Shown: positions 10,715 through 23,287 of the stretch, in pieces
Layout of the letters: each line of letters starts with the position of its first letter
Numbering within the stretch: position 1 is the stretch's first letter
Origin: Chromera velia
Lineage: Eukaryota > Sar > Chromeraceae
Assembly: GCA_018398765.1 (NCBI GenBank)
Contig: JAHBMJ010004979.1
Coordinates: 36,311 to 75,521 of the forward strand
Length of the DNA stretch: 39,211 nt
Direction of reading: 5' to 3'
Notes under the pieces: generated by a model
Seen by the model: the letters and a program-made list of their open reading frames with translations, nothing else
The model's database searches: none
Told to the model about the DNA's origin: nothing
Translations under genes and position numbers: made by a program

Positions 10715-13700
10715 GTGCGTGTGTGCGTGTGTGTGTGTATGATGAATCTGGTGTGCCTTCATGCAGAGGACGAGAGGGGCCCTGCCGTTCCCCTCCGATC
10801 CAGCAACGGAGGCAGCCACAGAGGCTGCTGCTGCCCTGACCGCTCTGCGCACCTGTACAGCAGCCCCCCCTGCTCTCTCCACTCTCCTGGCCTTTGCGGA
10901 AGAGTCGGAACAGAGGCAGAGGGGGGACGGAGAACCGCCTCTTCCTTTTTTGGGCAGCACAGAGCCCCCCCCCTCTCTCTCTTTCGCAGTCAATGGAGAG
11001 GGACACCATGAGGGGAATGCGGCCTCCTCTGCCCATGAAAGAGGACAACAGAAAGAAGAAAAGGCAGATTCGCCTTCCACCCCCCTGCAGGGGCCCGAAG
11101 CAGCCCACGCCCTCTCTGGGGCAACTGCTTTCCGGGACCTCCTGTCTGCGCCCAAGCCGCCATGCAGCGGTCCGCCTGCCGAGAGACCATCCAACAGCGC
11201 CGCCGCCAGGCCCCCCGAGGAGGGTCAACAGGGTCCTCTACAGAGCTCCCTCCAGGGCCCTGCAGCAGGGGTGATGCCGCCTGCAGATCACCCCTGTAGT
11301 CACGCCAACGGAGTTCCGTCTGAAGTTCTCGAGACGGCTGAGCACGGAGTAAGCAGAAAAGGGGGGGCAGCATCCGAGGGTGTCTCCAGTGTTCACCCAG
11401 CAGTGCAGCGTGTACAGAAGGAGGACGGGGGGGCAGCTACTGCAAAAACGACCAGTCCCACCCGGAAGAGAGAAGAGGTGGCCAAAAGCTTTGCGTCAAC
11501 GGGACGTGGGGACCCTCGAGGAGTATCCAGAGTGGAAGGGGGAGTAGGTGTTGGAGGGAGAGGAGGAAGGGGGGAGCCGGGTGCTTCCCTTCCTGACGGA
11601 CACCGGCATTCAGGCCACCCGCACACGCGTTGCGTGACGTCAGGAGGGGCTGTGATAGCTCAGCCCGGTGGTCTGACTGCGGCACTCTGTGAAGCTGCGA
11701 GTCGAGAGAAGGGGGCAAAGAACCAGCCCCAACCTGGTGGAACTGCGGGGAGGTTCTCTTCTGCAGGGGGGGCCTCTCGAGCCGATCCGCTGCTGTCCTT
11801 TCGCTCTTCCGACAAAAAAGGGGTTCCCATCGTGCCTCTAGCAACGTCTCCGCTGCGAAAAGCGGCTCCGTCCTCTGCGCGGAAACCTGCCTTTCGGGGC
11901 CAAAGCCGACGCGCACGTTCCGTCCCACCGCCAAAACGGGACCCTCCAGTCAGTGAAGGCAGCCGGGAGCGAGACGGGGTGTCCCCCCCCCGAGCACCCT
12001 TTCTCTCTCGACGGCTGCAGGAGGGTACCCCCCAAGGGGGGGGTAAGGCCTCAACAAGTGGAGGACCCCGGACGCCGCCCCCGTTCCGATCCCTCAGACC
12101 GCAGAGCCGTGCGCGGACCCCCATCCCCTTCTCGTCCCCGCCCTCAGCGCGCGTCTCGTCGTCTGACGGTCCGAAAGGGAAAGCCCGTCCGGGGCCGAGC
12201 ATTCAGAAGGACAAGCACGAAGGTGCTGAGGGAGTGGGGGGGGGAGGGAAGAGACAGACAGCTTCCCTGACAAGCGCCAGCAGGGAGAGGGAAAAGGGTA
12301 GAGAAAAGGAAAAGGAAGCACCAGCAGTGCAGCAGAGCGTCTCTCTCTCTGCTTCTGCTGCGGTCCCTATGTCCTGCTCACGGCCGCCGTCTCCAAGAAA
12401 GCTCCGGTTGGGGCCATCGCAGGTCCTCACTGCCTGTACCACCGCTCCTGTCTCCCGAGGTCGGCCTTTCTGTCTGTCTGCTTGCTTGTCGTGTCGGCCT
12501 GACCGTGCGTGACCGCTATCGCTTTCCAAGACCCTCGCATTCGGTAATCTTGGGCTTTTCTTTCTTATTCCTGTGATATCCGTTTTGTTCTTTGCTTGAG
12601 AGAAGATTCAAGATGTCGTAAGTTGGTCTGGACGGTTTCTTCATTTTCTTTCTTTCTTTCTTTCTTTCTTCGATTCATTGCAGGAGGGCTTGTAGGGCCT
12701 GGAGAAGAGGAGGCGGTCGGCCGCTCTCTGCTGATGGCCGCCTCCACCTCGCTGAGGCAACGTGTGCGGCGTCCCCAGCCGCCCCCCCCTCCCCCCCCTC
12801 CGAAGCGCAGGTTGCGGGACGGCGGACAGGCTGGGGAGGGAGACGGAAGTCCGAGCAGGAAGATCAGCAAGAGCAGCCAGGCGGTGCCCGTTGCCGCTGT
12901 CGGCAAAAATGAGGGGGGAGGGAAGACTCAGGAGGCAGGAGTAGCTCCACTCGCTTCCTCCGTGCAGCAGACGGCACCCTCAGCCAAATCCTTCAGACCG
13001 CCCCCCCGCATCCCTCACCCGACTAGCGCATCATCCACAGCAGGCAAACAAGAAGCTGACGCCACCAAGCAGTCTGCACCGATGTCCGGGAACAAGGAGA
13101 AAGATCAATCAGGGGTACCAGGGATGTCTCCAGAGCCTACACTTCCTCATCCTGTGGAACCCCCAGCATCGGCTCCTTCTCAGCCAAACGTTGAAGGAGA
13201 AGCGCCCCCCCAATCGTCGGTGCAACACCAGTTCAGCTTTGGACAACAACAGGAGCCACCGACCCTAGTCCCTGCCGATGTGCGTCTCTCCGCAACTGCC
13301 CCCCCAGAGTCATCAGCTGCAGAAGCCCACACCAGAGACGCCCAGCAGAAGGTGCCCAGTGCCTCAGAGCCTGCTGGCCAGACGCAGCTCGCGGGTAAAT
13401 CAGCAGCAGGTGAGGCAAAAGCTGTCTCGATGATGACAAAGGGGGGCGTTGACGTTGCTGCGGAGACCTCTAGGGATGCCGTGAAGGCGGTGCATCCGCC
13501 ATCAGGGGTGAAAGACTCAGATGAGCGCATGCCAGGACGTCGGGCAGATCGACAGGAAGGCCCAGGCAAGGAGGCGCCCCGGGTGTCCCAATCCGTATCT
13601 GCCCGCACTGTCAGGCCTGCAGGGGTGAGGGGCGCCAAACGGAGACCGGCGTCCTCCCAGTCAGTTGCCCCCCCCGGGTCCCAGCCGAGCAGGGAAAGGG

Positions 13701-16700
13701 GTCGGGAGGTAACTCGGACGGCCCAGAGGAAGAGGGGCGGGGATCTCACAGAAAGAGAGAGGGCCCTGAGGCAACCTCCGCAGAAAGAGCAGACAAAGGA
13801 CAGCAACGAGGCACGCCCAGGTGCGCCTGTCGGTGGCGAATCTGCAGCCCCCCCTGTCTCTGCTTCTCCTGCAGATCCACAAGATCACAGCGTGAGTGTT
13901 GAGGGAAAAGAGAAAGAAAAACCCCAAAAACACTCTGTTGTGAGGCCCTCGAACAGCAAGCAAAGAATGGCGGGAGTGTCAAGGGGAAGGCCGAGGGGGG
14001 TGGGAGGCCAAGGGGCCTCTGCGGGGGGGTTGAGGGGGGGCAGGGCCGGTCCAGCAGTAGGGGCACGAGGACCGGCGTCCCCTGTGCGTGGACAGGCCGC
14101 AGGAAGCACAGGCAGGACACAGGGGGCGAGCCCATCCAAAAATGCCCCCCACCATCAAACCGACACGAACGGACCACGCCCCGCCGGGCCGGTGTCTCTC
14201 GCGGGTGGAAGTGGAGGGACGGCAGGTGGTGCCGGTGGTCTTTCAGTTGGACTTGGGGGGCCTTCATTTGGGGGTTTTGGAGCCGCAGTTGGAAGTCCTA
14301 AAGGTTCGTTCGTTCGTTTGTTTGTTCGTATCTTTCGTCCTTTTCTTCCCTGTTCTTTCAACCCTGTCTCTCTTCTGCCTCTTCTGTTTTTTTTTTTTTG
14401 GCGCAACGCGCATGAAGAAAGAGCTTACGTTTTTTTCTGATCTACTGGCTTTCTGTCATAATGACAGGCCCTTGTTCTTTCTGCACTTCGCTTTTTCCCT
14501 TTTCTCTCTCTGCAGGCGGCTCCAATTTCCCGTCTTCCCTCCTCATGAGGCTCCGAGCTCCCTCCGCCTCTAGGCCGCCACCACCAGCAGCAGCAAACAA
14601 GCAGTCTCCCCCACCAGCTACCAGTCGACAGGCGCCCCCCTCGCGTCGAGGCGGCGCGAAAGGGGGGAAGCGGGAGAACGCTACCGCTGTAGCAGGGACA
14701 GGCAGCAAGGTCCGGAAGGTGAAAGGGACCCCCGCTGTGGGTGGAGAGGATGCGGGTGAACTTTCGCTTTTCGGGGCCTCTAAAGGACCCCCAAGGCATC
14801 AGCGAAGTGCCCAAACGGCAATTGCAGGAGAGAATGGGGTAACGGCGGGGGGTCGGGGAGGCAATCGGTGGGGACAGGGGCGACTGGATGGATTGAGTGG
14901 TCCTGAGGCTTCTTCTCTGCAAGAGGATCTCCGGTTGGTCCTCTTCCTGAACAGAGAGAGATCTTCGTTGAGGAAGAATGGGAGAATTGGGGAGAGCAGA
15001 GAACTGCCCCTCCTCTTCTTTTTCTTTGTTTCGATATCAATTTTTGGGCACGAATCCCTTTCAATTGGCGATTCTTTATGCCTTTTTCCCCCTTTGCGTT
15101 CCATTTCTTTCTTTCTTTCTTTCTTTCTTCCTTTTCTTTCTTTCTTTCTTTCTGTCTGTCTGTCTGTCTGTCTGTCTGGTGTTGCTTTCTTTCTGCAGAG
15201 ACTTGTCGGAACTCGCAGCTCTGGAGAAGTTCATTTGGAAGTCAGCCCCCTGCCTGTTTGCCTGTCTGTCTCTCTTTGTCCTTTCTTTCTTTTTGTCTAT
15301 TGTGTACATGAATAAAATAAGGGAAAAGAAGAAACATATAGTCTGTCTGTCTGCCTGCCTGTCTTTGTGTGTGCTTGTCTATTTTGTAGCGTCCAAATTT
15401 ATGCTCTTTGAGAATAGAGAGGCCGATTGCAGAAAAAACAAACTGACGGATGGGCGCCCGAATACATGTGGAGGATTAAGGACAATCAGGCAAATGTTAG
15501 TGAAGATTTCTCCCTGTGGCTTTCTTTCTTTTTTTCTTTCTTTTTCTGTCTGTAGTCCGGCACAGCAGATGCTCTACGCGAGGCCCCAGGAGGTCCCTCC
15601 ACACACCGCCAGCCTGACCAAACCCGCTACTGCAGAGAACCTCAGAGGATCCACACGCTCCCCCCCCTTCCCAATGCCTCTCCAGTTCAGACCAGACCAT
15701 CTCACAACCCCACCGCGCCCTCACTCAGCACCGTTCCGTGAATCCCTTCAAAATCCCTTGGGAGGTAAAGTGAGAGATCCCCTAGTTGTTGCCTCTGCCC
15801 CCTCAACGCCCCCCACACACACCAGATACCCCCGACAAAATATTCAGGAGAGTCCGGGACCCAACGGCATGCCGCACGCCGCCTCTCTTCACACCGACTC
15901 CCCCCCCTCCCCCGTCCGGGCTCTCCGGGCACGAGTGGCGTCGCGGGGCATTGACACCTACAAGAGGCGCACAGCAGCCGCAAGAGCAGTTGCAAGCCGC
16001 TCGCCTCGTCCCCCCGACGCGTCTGGTCGAGGTGTGGGTGTTGGAGGAGCAGCAACACGGAGACGGTCTGTGGGTGCAGTTGCGGGAGGACCAGTTGGGA
16101 GGGGGCAGACCTCAGGGGGGCGTGTGAGAGAGACCAGCTCTGGCGTGAAGGACAGGACCGCCGCGCTTCTTCCTGCGGGTGTTCTGGTTGGACCCCTGCA
16201 GACAGAGAACCCTTTGAAACCGTCAGTCAGTCAATCATTCAGTCAGCCTGCTCTGCTGCGCGTGCCTCAAAACATGCAAGATGGGATTTGGAATCCGGAT
16301 TGAAAACGCAATTGAGGTCTGTGCCGTATCGGTCAGCATTCGGAACATAGAGTGACTGGAGGCAACACTTTCCTTCCTTCACGGTGCCTGCTCCTTTTCT
16401 CCTTTCTTCCCTCTCTGTCTGCCTCTTACTGGATTCATTCCCTTCTCTCCACATTCCCTCCACAGTCATCGACTGCATTCACTTTCCTCCAGAGCTTTGC
16501 TTAGTGCCTCTCTTCTCGTCTGCCTTGCGTGCGTGCCACAGATGCTTCCTTCCGTTCTGATTGCTTTCCTTGCTTGCCGTCTACTGCTTCTTCTCGACCT
16601 GCCCATCTGCCTGCAGAATTGCACCACCGCCTCCGAGGGGCACTGTTCGGATCTACATACAGATGCCTGAAAAGCTGCTCAAAAAGCCCACTCCCCTCGC

Positions 16701-19700
16701 ACCGGACCACCCAACGAAGGGAGAGAGCCAACAGCACCAAGGCCTTCCCCCCTCGCCCCCCTCTGTTGCAAGGGAAGGCCTCACCCCTTCATGTCCCCCC
16801 TCAGTCACCGCAACAGCAGGCGCCGTGGGGGGAGCAGACTTCGCCTCTGCCCCGTCAGTTACTCCACAGCACAACGGCACTACACAGGAGGACCACAGCG
16901 TTGCAGGGGCAACGGCGCAGGTTGCGCCGGATGCCGAAGCGTTGCGCACAAGTGCCTCAATGGCGTTCCGAAAGCCCGAGACGGAGGAGGGCGATGGCGT
17001 TCTGGGGCTTCCAGAATCCGACGCCTTGGCTGGCTTCCTCAGGTTCTTCGACGTGCGCCTTCGTCCTGACACAAAGACGGAGGCAGTGGTGTCTGCTCTG
17101 AGTGCTATTGCCGGTCTGGAGTCTGGGGATGGTTCAGATAAGGAGAAGGGAAAGCTGCTGGCTGGGCGGAGGGAGAGCTCGGCTACTCCAAGAGATGAGA
17201 AGGAGAAAGAGAAACAAAAGGGGTCGGGTGGAGGGGCGCATGGACGAGAGGGGCACGGGCGGCGCCCGGTGTCTGCAGGTGCGCAGGGCAAGGGCCCCAG
17301 CAGTGGACTCAAACTTTTTCTGCGGACTCGGCCGGGGGTCAGTCAGAGAATGACGGAAGGAAGGAAGCATGCATTGTATGCAGTCAGGGACAGTATTGTG
17401 TTGACACCAAGACTAGAAGGGAAACTTGTCGTGCTCGTTTCTTTATACCGGCCGTTTCTTAGTGATGTTGGGTCTTTTCTGTTCTCTGTCCTCTTTTTCA
17501 ACGACTACCGTGTGCGTGAATAGTGCGCAAGTGAGTTGGGCCACCCCTTCGCATCGCACAAATGGATGGAACGGCCCTCTCTTTTTTCGACGATTGGAAT
17601 ATTTTCACTTCTTCGCTTCGAATGTGTGCCTTCTGTCTGCTTTCAGGCGAGACTTGCAATTCCGGTGCTGCCGACAGAGCCGCTCCTTGGGGCCTTTGAG
17701 GAATGGTCAGCAGTCGCTTTTTGCTTCTCTCTTCTGTTCTCTGTGCTTTTTATTCTCCACTCTTGTCTTCTTCGGCCGTTTTCGTGCTCTCTCTTTCATC
17801 TCTTCCGTCTTTCCTTCCTTCCTTTATGGCTTTGCGAAGTAAAGAACACAGAGAAAGAAGAGGGCAAAAGAAACGAAACACATCGTCCGTTTGTTTGCGA
17901 CGGACAGTACATCGGTAACGTGAAGCTTTTGTGTCTTTCTCGTGTGTTTGCCGATCTCCTTCTCCGTCTCTTTGTCTGTCTGTGAATCTCTTCTGATGTC
18001 CATCTAGTTGTAGAACTCCCGCCCGCCTGATCGTGTCTCTGCCTTGCTACCTGCAGGCACTGCGTGAGTGACCCAGGCTGGCCCCGCTTCTTTCTGACTG
18101 ACGGCGCCCCCACGGCTGTCGATGCGGCAGTCCACACATCCACTCTCGTCAATATGCCAGGTAGGTATGGGGTGGGGCGGTTGTTGGCAAAGCTCGATGA
18201 GGTGGATGGCGAATGGAAGGAGAGAAGGAACTCTTGATGAGTTCATGTTTCGTCGCTCCTCCCCCGAATCCGTGAAAAACCTTCGAAAATGTTGTTTGCT
18301 CTTGTTTTCTCGCGTTTCTCTCACTTTGATTTTACAGGAGCCCGAGGAAGCAGACATGACTCGGTGAACCGAAGAATACAGCAGTCTCAGTCACGATCGG
18401 TCATCTTGTTCGTGATTAGCCTTTTGCTGTGGTTCTTCCCAGCTGTATACGCGAAATTTGCTTCCTTTCTCTTTCTCCCGTCCGCCTGAACTGTCGCAAT
18501 GCAGGTGTGCCCGGTCTCGGCACACTGAAGGCTGCACACGCAGACCTCACAGAAGCCCTCGAGGACCTCCGACACTACCCGCACCCTGTCAGATGCTGGG
18601 ATGCGGACAGTAACCTGAGTGCGCAGGGGAACGGTCAAAAGGGGGGGCAGGAGAGCCGTGCTGTTGTCATGCCGTCTGTGGGAGACCCTGACCGAGCTAA
18701 GGGAGGTCATGTGCAGATTTTCCAGGGGCAGAGGGGGACGGGGAGAGGAGCAGGACAGGAGCGCGGGTCAGCTCTTCGAAGCGTTTCCGGAGGGCTCTCT
18801 GCTCTTTTGTCTTCTTGGCCGCGCAGGGGGGTAGAGGAAGGGGGGTCTTTAAGGGCTCCTCCTAGGGGGTTTTCTTCTCGGAGGGGGCAGTTTGTGTCGG
18901 ACACTCCCTCTTCGTCTTCCTCCTTTGCGAAGGGGGGACGGGGGAGAGCGGGGGGTAGGCGATCCCGGCGTGTACAGAGGCGGGGGGTGGGGGGCAATGG
19001 GGCGTCTTTCGGGTCCCCTGCCGGTGGCGTCTCTCCTTCGTTGCAGTTGTCCTTCTCTCCCTCCAGGACTTTCCCCCGTTCCCCCCCTCCCTCCTTCAGT
19101 CAGTATCAAACAGCGGCAGCAGCAGACAACCAACCGTTGAATTTGAGGGGAATGTGGGCGAACTTCCCCGTGCCCACCGTAGAGGCCAACGGACCACGAA
19201 CGGCACCGACAGGTGCGGGGATGGGGTTGTACAGAGAGAACGGCGGCGTGGACGTGCACGGACAGAGAGGTCGGTGTGATTTGGGTCTCTGGCCTTGTAG
19301 GAGGGCAACTAGGATTAGGAAGAGATTTTGCCTCTGAGTGATGGCTCTGCACGGGTGTTTCCAAAGGAATCTTCAGGGCTGTCGTTCGAAGACTTGCGTG
19401 AGTTGGACGTTGCCGCTCATTCTTTGCTTCCTATTTTGCTCACCTGAAGAACGCATCGTGACGAGGCATTAAGAATCTTTCACAAAGCACAAAAGAGAAT
19501 CGGGAAAATCATGCATAGTTGTGAGATCTGAGTGCTGTCACTTTCTTGTTTGATTTTGTTTTCTTCCTCCTCTGTGCATGCATGGGTGGTTTGCAGGTTG
19601 GGGCGGTGCCTGGCCCTCAGGTCCAAACTCTGGAGGTGGCCATAGCGGTGCTGGGAGAGGGAGAGGGAGAGGCGGTGTGGCATGGGACCTTCCTCCTCCC

Positions 19701-19751
19701 GGGCCGTCCTCTTCCCTGAGAGGACGCCGCCCTCCCCGCGGGCTCAGCTGA
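7758..19751 (+). CDS. giant low-complexity protein with coiled-coil N-terminus (15-16 exons, function unknown)
   Basis: Supported exons: 8083-8187, 8268-8705, 9147-9251, 9677-9761, 10403-10434, 10767-12459, 12684-14303, 14516-14933, 15199-15240, 15556-16221, 16617-17337, 17647-17705, 18057-18160, 18505-19269 and 19597-19751 (TGA). They chain in phase to about 2335 residues. A further 5' exon at 7758-7857 (in phase, GTAAGC donor) is likely, but no initiating ATG was settled; the first in-frame ATG in the chain is at 8310. Exons at 8.5-10.4 kb encode a charged, helical, coiled-coil-like stretch. The long exons (10.8-16.2 kb) are P/S/G/R-rich, low-complexity and probably disordered, with many G or C runs of 6-9 bases. 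The segment from 17.2 to 18.6 kb (about 130 residues over four exons) looks globular, with regular hydrophobics and W/H/C residues. The C-terminus is G/R-rich. I recognise no family; a cytoskeletal or scaffold role is only a guess. The donor of the 18505 exon could instead be at 19212. Confidence 0.7.
8870..9010. repeat. polypyrimidine tract in intron
   Basis: A long CTTT/CCTT-rich tract lies in the + strand intron between exons 8268-8705 and 9147-9251. It is a simple-sequence intron filler; the actual acceptor lies further on, at 9145-9146. Confidence 0.7.
9766..10152 (+). repeat. (TCTG)n microsatellite with ~77-bp higher-order tandem repeats
   Basis: The intron after the GTCAGT donor at 9762 holds TCTG runs separated by a purine-rich block (GGAAAGGAAAGGAAGAAGG followed by AAAAAGAACATACGG). 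This composite of roughly 65-80 bp recurs three times (about 9868, 9957 and 10037). A diverged fourth block at about 10105-10140 ends in AAGAAACATATAG and runs into another TCTG tract. Confidence 0.9.
10660..10740. repeat. (GT)n microsatellite
   Basis: A GT-rich run with interspersed GC/GA steps lies in the intron immediately before the large 10767-12459 exon. The acceptor TTCATGCAG follows at 10758-10766. Confidence 0.9.
12644..12670. repeat. (CTTT)n microsatellite
   Basis: A short CTTT tetranucleotide run lies in the + strand intron just upstream of the acceptor at 12682-12683, where it also serves as pyrimidine-rich sequence. Confidence 0.85.
15100..15180. repeat. (CTTT)n-(CTGT)n compound microsatellite
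   Basis: A CTTT run passes into a CTGT run just upstream of the 42-nt exon 15199-15240. After that exon a related purine block and TCTG run recur at 15308-15365. Confidence 0.9.
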
Positions 19752-20248
19752 AGACAAATGGAGGAGGTGATCAGAGTCGATCTGTCATCCCCTGTGGTTC
19801 TGTCATCAGGGTGCGAGTCTAGGTGCGAGTGCAAGGTTCTCCTTCGACTCCGCCTTCGTCTGGTAGACATGGTGTATTATAAGCACAGTCGGTGTATAGT
19901 ATGAAAGAAAGCTGTGACGGGAAACAAAACAGAACGCTTTCAGATTTGTGCCAGTGTGTTATGGCCTTTAAAATTATACATGAAGGTTTATATCGATCCA
20001 TATACTTTGCAGAATTAAATAATATGAATCATGTAGAATTATAATTTAGATTAGGATAGGATAGGATTAATGTCTGGAGGATTGGCCTCCTGCCCCAATA
20101 CCGAGCCCCAATTACAATAGTAGGATTATCATTCCGATTATGTCTAGGATTATGTTGATGGAATGGCTAGAGAAAGTCTGGAGAAACTAGTGGAATGGTT
20201 GATTATCTCAAATAATCTGTGTACGTTTTATATTATTAATAATTTATT
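19752..20248. other. 3' flank passing into AT-rich spacer with GGATTA tracts
   Basis: After the stop of the large + strand gene the base composition falls to clearly AT-rich by about 19870. Short (GGATA/GGATTA)n tracts occur at about 20050-20070 and 20120-20140, and again at 20636-20660 and 20815-20835. No open frame looks coding. Confidence 0.6.
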
Positions 20249-20516
20249 CCCTGCAGGTAGCTGGGGTTTTTTGGGATTTTAGCTCAGGATTTTAGTGGAT
20301 TTTACGGGATTTTAGCCAGGATTTTAGCGGATTGTACGGGATTTTGCCCAAAATTCTGCCGAACTATTATTTTCCAGGATTTTAGCCCCATTTAAATATA
20401 ATCTAGCAGAATCTTGGGCAAAATCCCGTATAATCCGCTAAAATCCTGGCTAAAATCCCGTAAAATCCGCTAAAATCCTGGGCTAAAATTCCACAAAATC
20501 CCAGCTACCTGCAGGG
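20249..20516. mobile_element. foldback (MITE-like) element, ~268 bp
   Basis: The element begins CCCTGCAGGTAGCTGGG and ends with the reverse complement, CCCAGCTACCTGCAGGG. Arms of roughly 110 bp are largely complementary and are built from a repeating GGATTTTAGC(C/G)-type unit; about 40 bp of AT-rich loop lies at 20360-20405. There is no coding capacity. It would form a long hairpin as RNA or single-stranded DNA. No target-site duplication could be fixed. A non-autonomous foldback/MITE is the simplest reading. Confidence 0.75.
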
Positions 20517-21755
20517 TTGTTGTTAAACTATACCTAATATTGTAGACAACAAATTAACCTGGGGCTAAACGTATAAAAAACTTATTTTTAAATGAATTTT
20601 ACTCTTATAAAGCGGCTACTACATATAGCTTTTATTAGGATTAGGATTAGGATTTATGTTTCGGCCCAACTTTCGGGTTGCCCCGCGGTCCACTGCTGGG
20701 CCTCGACTAAGTCGACTTGCATCATCATTTTAATAGAGCATAGCATATATATGTAAGAATAATTAATGCTTGAGTACTTTTCTTTTTCTTTAAATTGATT
20801 GAAGTAGTTTGAAGGATAGGATAGGATTGATGCTACTAGGATTAATATTTTGGGTTGCCCTATGATCGCAAATATATAATAACAGAGTCGGTGATACTGA
20901 TACTGTAACGGACTTCTTATCTAACTCCGGAACCCCGGTAGCGTTTTGTTGACGGTAGGGTAGCTAGTATGCTGAAGTCACTCAGGGTTCACTTCTCAAG
21001 AGTTTCCTCAAAGGCCGGAGGGTTGATGACATTGTCGGAAGTCCTCTGTCCGAGATGGGTCCGACGAAATGACAAGATAAAATTTGATTTTCAACATCTC
21101 CTTCCGTTTGCTCTTTCAAAAATCCAAGTCTTTCGCTTTTTGCTCTTCTACAAGGACTTCCATAATTACTTTCCTCTGTATTGATTTTACTCCTATTCCT
21201 TCCAACACCTCTTCCTTTCCCTCTTCCGTTTTCTGTATTCCATTCTGGTCTGTCTCTATTTATTTTATTTTATTTTTCTTCTTTTTCCTTCCATCTTCTC
21301 TTCCTTTCTTTCTTCCTCTTCTTTGTTTTTGATGAGGCCCCTGGAAGAGGCTCTTCCACTCGGACATGCCGTGGCCTGTCGAGGCTCCTGAAAGAGGCTC
21401 TTCCAACTCTTCTTTCCTTCTTTCTTCCATTTGCTCTGCCGTTCCTTCTTCCATTCCTTCTTCCATTCTTTCTTCCATGATAGAATTCAACAGTCTTTTC
21501 TATTCAATAGGTATATGGACATCCCCATTAAAACTTCAAGGTCATTTTCTTTTTCTCGAGATCTACTTACATCCTCAATTGTTTTCTCCTTTCTTTTCAC
21601 TTTTATTTCTCTTCCCCCTAGATTATACCAAGTAGGCTTTTAGCAAGCAAGACATACTTGGAAGTTATATCCTGCTACCACAGCCTACTTGGGAGCTAGC
21701 TTGGGAGTCTATAACAATACAGTCTAAGACTCTAAGTGTCAGTCTTGTACAATGC
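20517..21755. other. AT-rich spacer, no gene seen
   Basis: Up to about 20950 the sequence is AT-rich, with GGATTA tracts and a short GC-rich island at 20660-20710 containing small palindromes. From 21080 to 21650 it is pyrimidine-rich. Two imperfect copies of a 24-bp block, GAGGC(C/T)CCTG(G/A)AAGAGGC followed by TCTTCC, lie at about 21333 and 21382. Short open frames are not convincing. Confidence 0.5.
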
Positions 21756-21756
21756 A

Positions 21757-23004
21757 CGGATGTGGGCAGGCGGGACATGAGGGGGATCTTAATCAAACCG
21801 GACCCCGCCGCCCACACTGCACGATTTTGGCCTCGTATGGGGAAAGGAGAAGAGAGCCCTGCCTTCCTTTCTTCCCGCTTCTAAACCCTATCCAACTCAC
21901 CTAAAAGACGTCAGTTCGCCTCTCTAGACTCTCTCTAGCCGCTTGATGCAGAAAAAACGACTCCAATACACACAGGGAGTGCAAAGAACAGACGTCTGAG
22001 CTCTGACACCTGAAGAGGCCAAAGAGGCCTCCCTGGAGTCAGAAGTGAATAAAGGGCTGTGATGCATCAATGATGATAAAATGCATACCGATACACTCCA
22101 TCTAGTCCAGGTAACTTAGTTTCAACAGGAGACAACGAATGGTTGGTGCACTATGGACTTCAAGTGACAAGTCTGCCCAGGAACAGAAAGATACACTCCA
22201 GGGGGTAGCCTATATGAAATCGCCGGAAAACCTTTCTCTTTCTTCAGTGCCTCCAACCTGCATCCAGCGTACAGAGGTACTGCCCAACATGCATACGATC
22301 ATGTCTAGAGGGAATGAGTAAGACAGAACGACCTACCCGGGGAAGTGGAAGTCGATCAATGCTCCAGAGACGTCACTTCACCACAACAAAGACTAGCAAC
22401 AAAGACACAAAAGAATTTCACCTTCCCACAACCAGCAGACACACCAGCAATCCATCCCACTGCCCTGGAAGGATATCAACTGATAAGAGGCACTGGACAA
22501 AATTATTGGGAATCGATTTCGGGGCCTCCTGGTGAAAAGAAGGAATATTGCTCAGGAGGCCAGAAGGGCCAATTCCTGACTGTTCGCAGTATCAACTGCC
22601 AAACCCATCCAAGCAGACCAGCGGTGCAACAAGACTTCACCCTGACACAGACATAAGCTGTCTGGTTTTAAAGGAGGGGAATGGTGCAACTTTTACCACC
22701 AATACTGCTCTGGACAATAAGAAGGAAAGCAAGGTAAGAGGGAACAAACTTGGCCCTCTACAGACATCTGTGAGCTTTCTGAGGTTTTTTCAGACATTTT
22801 GGTGATTTTGAGGGCAACCCCGGAAAGTTGAGGTCAAAATTTCGCCAAATTTGAAATGCCGGGGTCCTGACGATCATTTTGGTAGGTCGCGGGCCTCTGG
22901 GGCCACCGAGGCCGCCAGATAAGGCCATACTGCACGTTTTTGGCTTCGTATGGGGTCCTACCGTTTGATTAAGACCCCCCTCATGTCCCGTCCGCCCACG
23001 TCCG
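21757..23004. mobile_element. inverted-repeat-flanked element, ~1.25 kb, unclassified
   Basis: About 50 bp at 21757-21806 (core GGGACATGAGGGGG, then TCTTAATCAAAC) recurs in inverted orientation at 22952-23004 with few differences. Just inside each end, CTGCACG(A/T)TTTTGGC and TCGTATGGGG occur in direct orientation (21818-21842 and 22930-22955). The interior has several short overlapping + strand frames (22139-22805) in different phases, which could be a decayed transposon gene; I do not recognise the product. It lies between two convergent genes. Confidence 0.55.
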
Positions 23005-23254
23005 TACGAACCTATAACATAATTGATAATAAAATTTAATACTGAGTAAATGATACTGTAAATCTGATCAGCGTTAGCTAATCACTTCAATATAATCACT
23101 GCGGGCTCCAGAGTTACCCAGAGAGTCATGCATACCTGAATACTACCTATATCTGCGTACCTAGTACATACATACATACATGATACATACATACATACAC
23201 GGACACACACATACATACATACAGAGAGAGACAGAGACAGAGAGGGAGAGGGCT

Positions 23255-23287
<33 letters not shown>

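Noticed and set aside
18338..18418. Candidate + strand exon after a TTTTACAG acceptor at 18331-18338
   Set aside because: It cannot join 18505 in phase, whereas 18160 joins 18505 directly in phase 1. At most a cryptic or alternative exon.
20636..20660. GGATTA repeats as an interstitial telomere
   Set aside because: Only a few units, degenerate, and not the TTTAGGG type expected of algae and many alveolates.
22139..22805. Overlapping + strand frames within the inverted-repeat element
   Set aside because: Short, in different phases, and no recognisable transposase, integrase or gag motif. Kept only as a possible decayed element gene.
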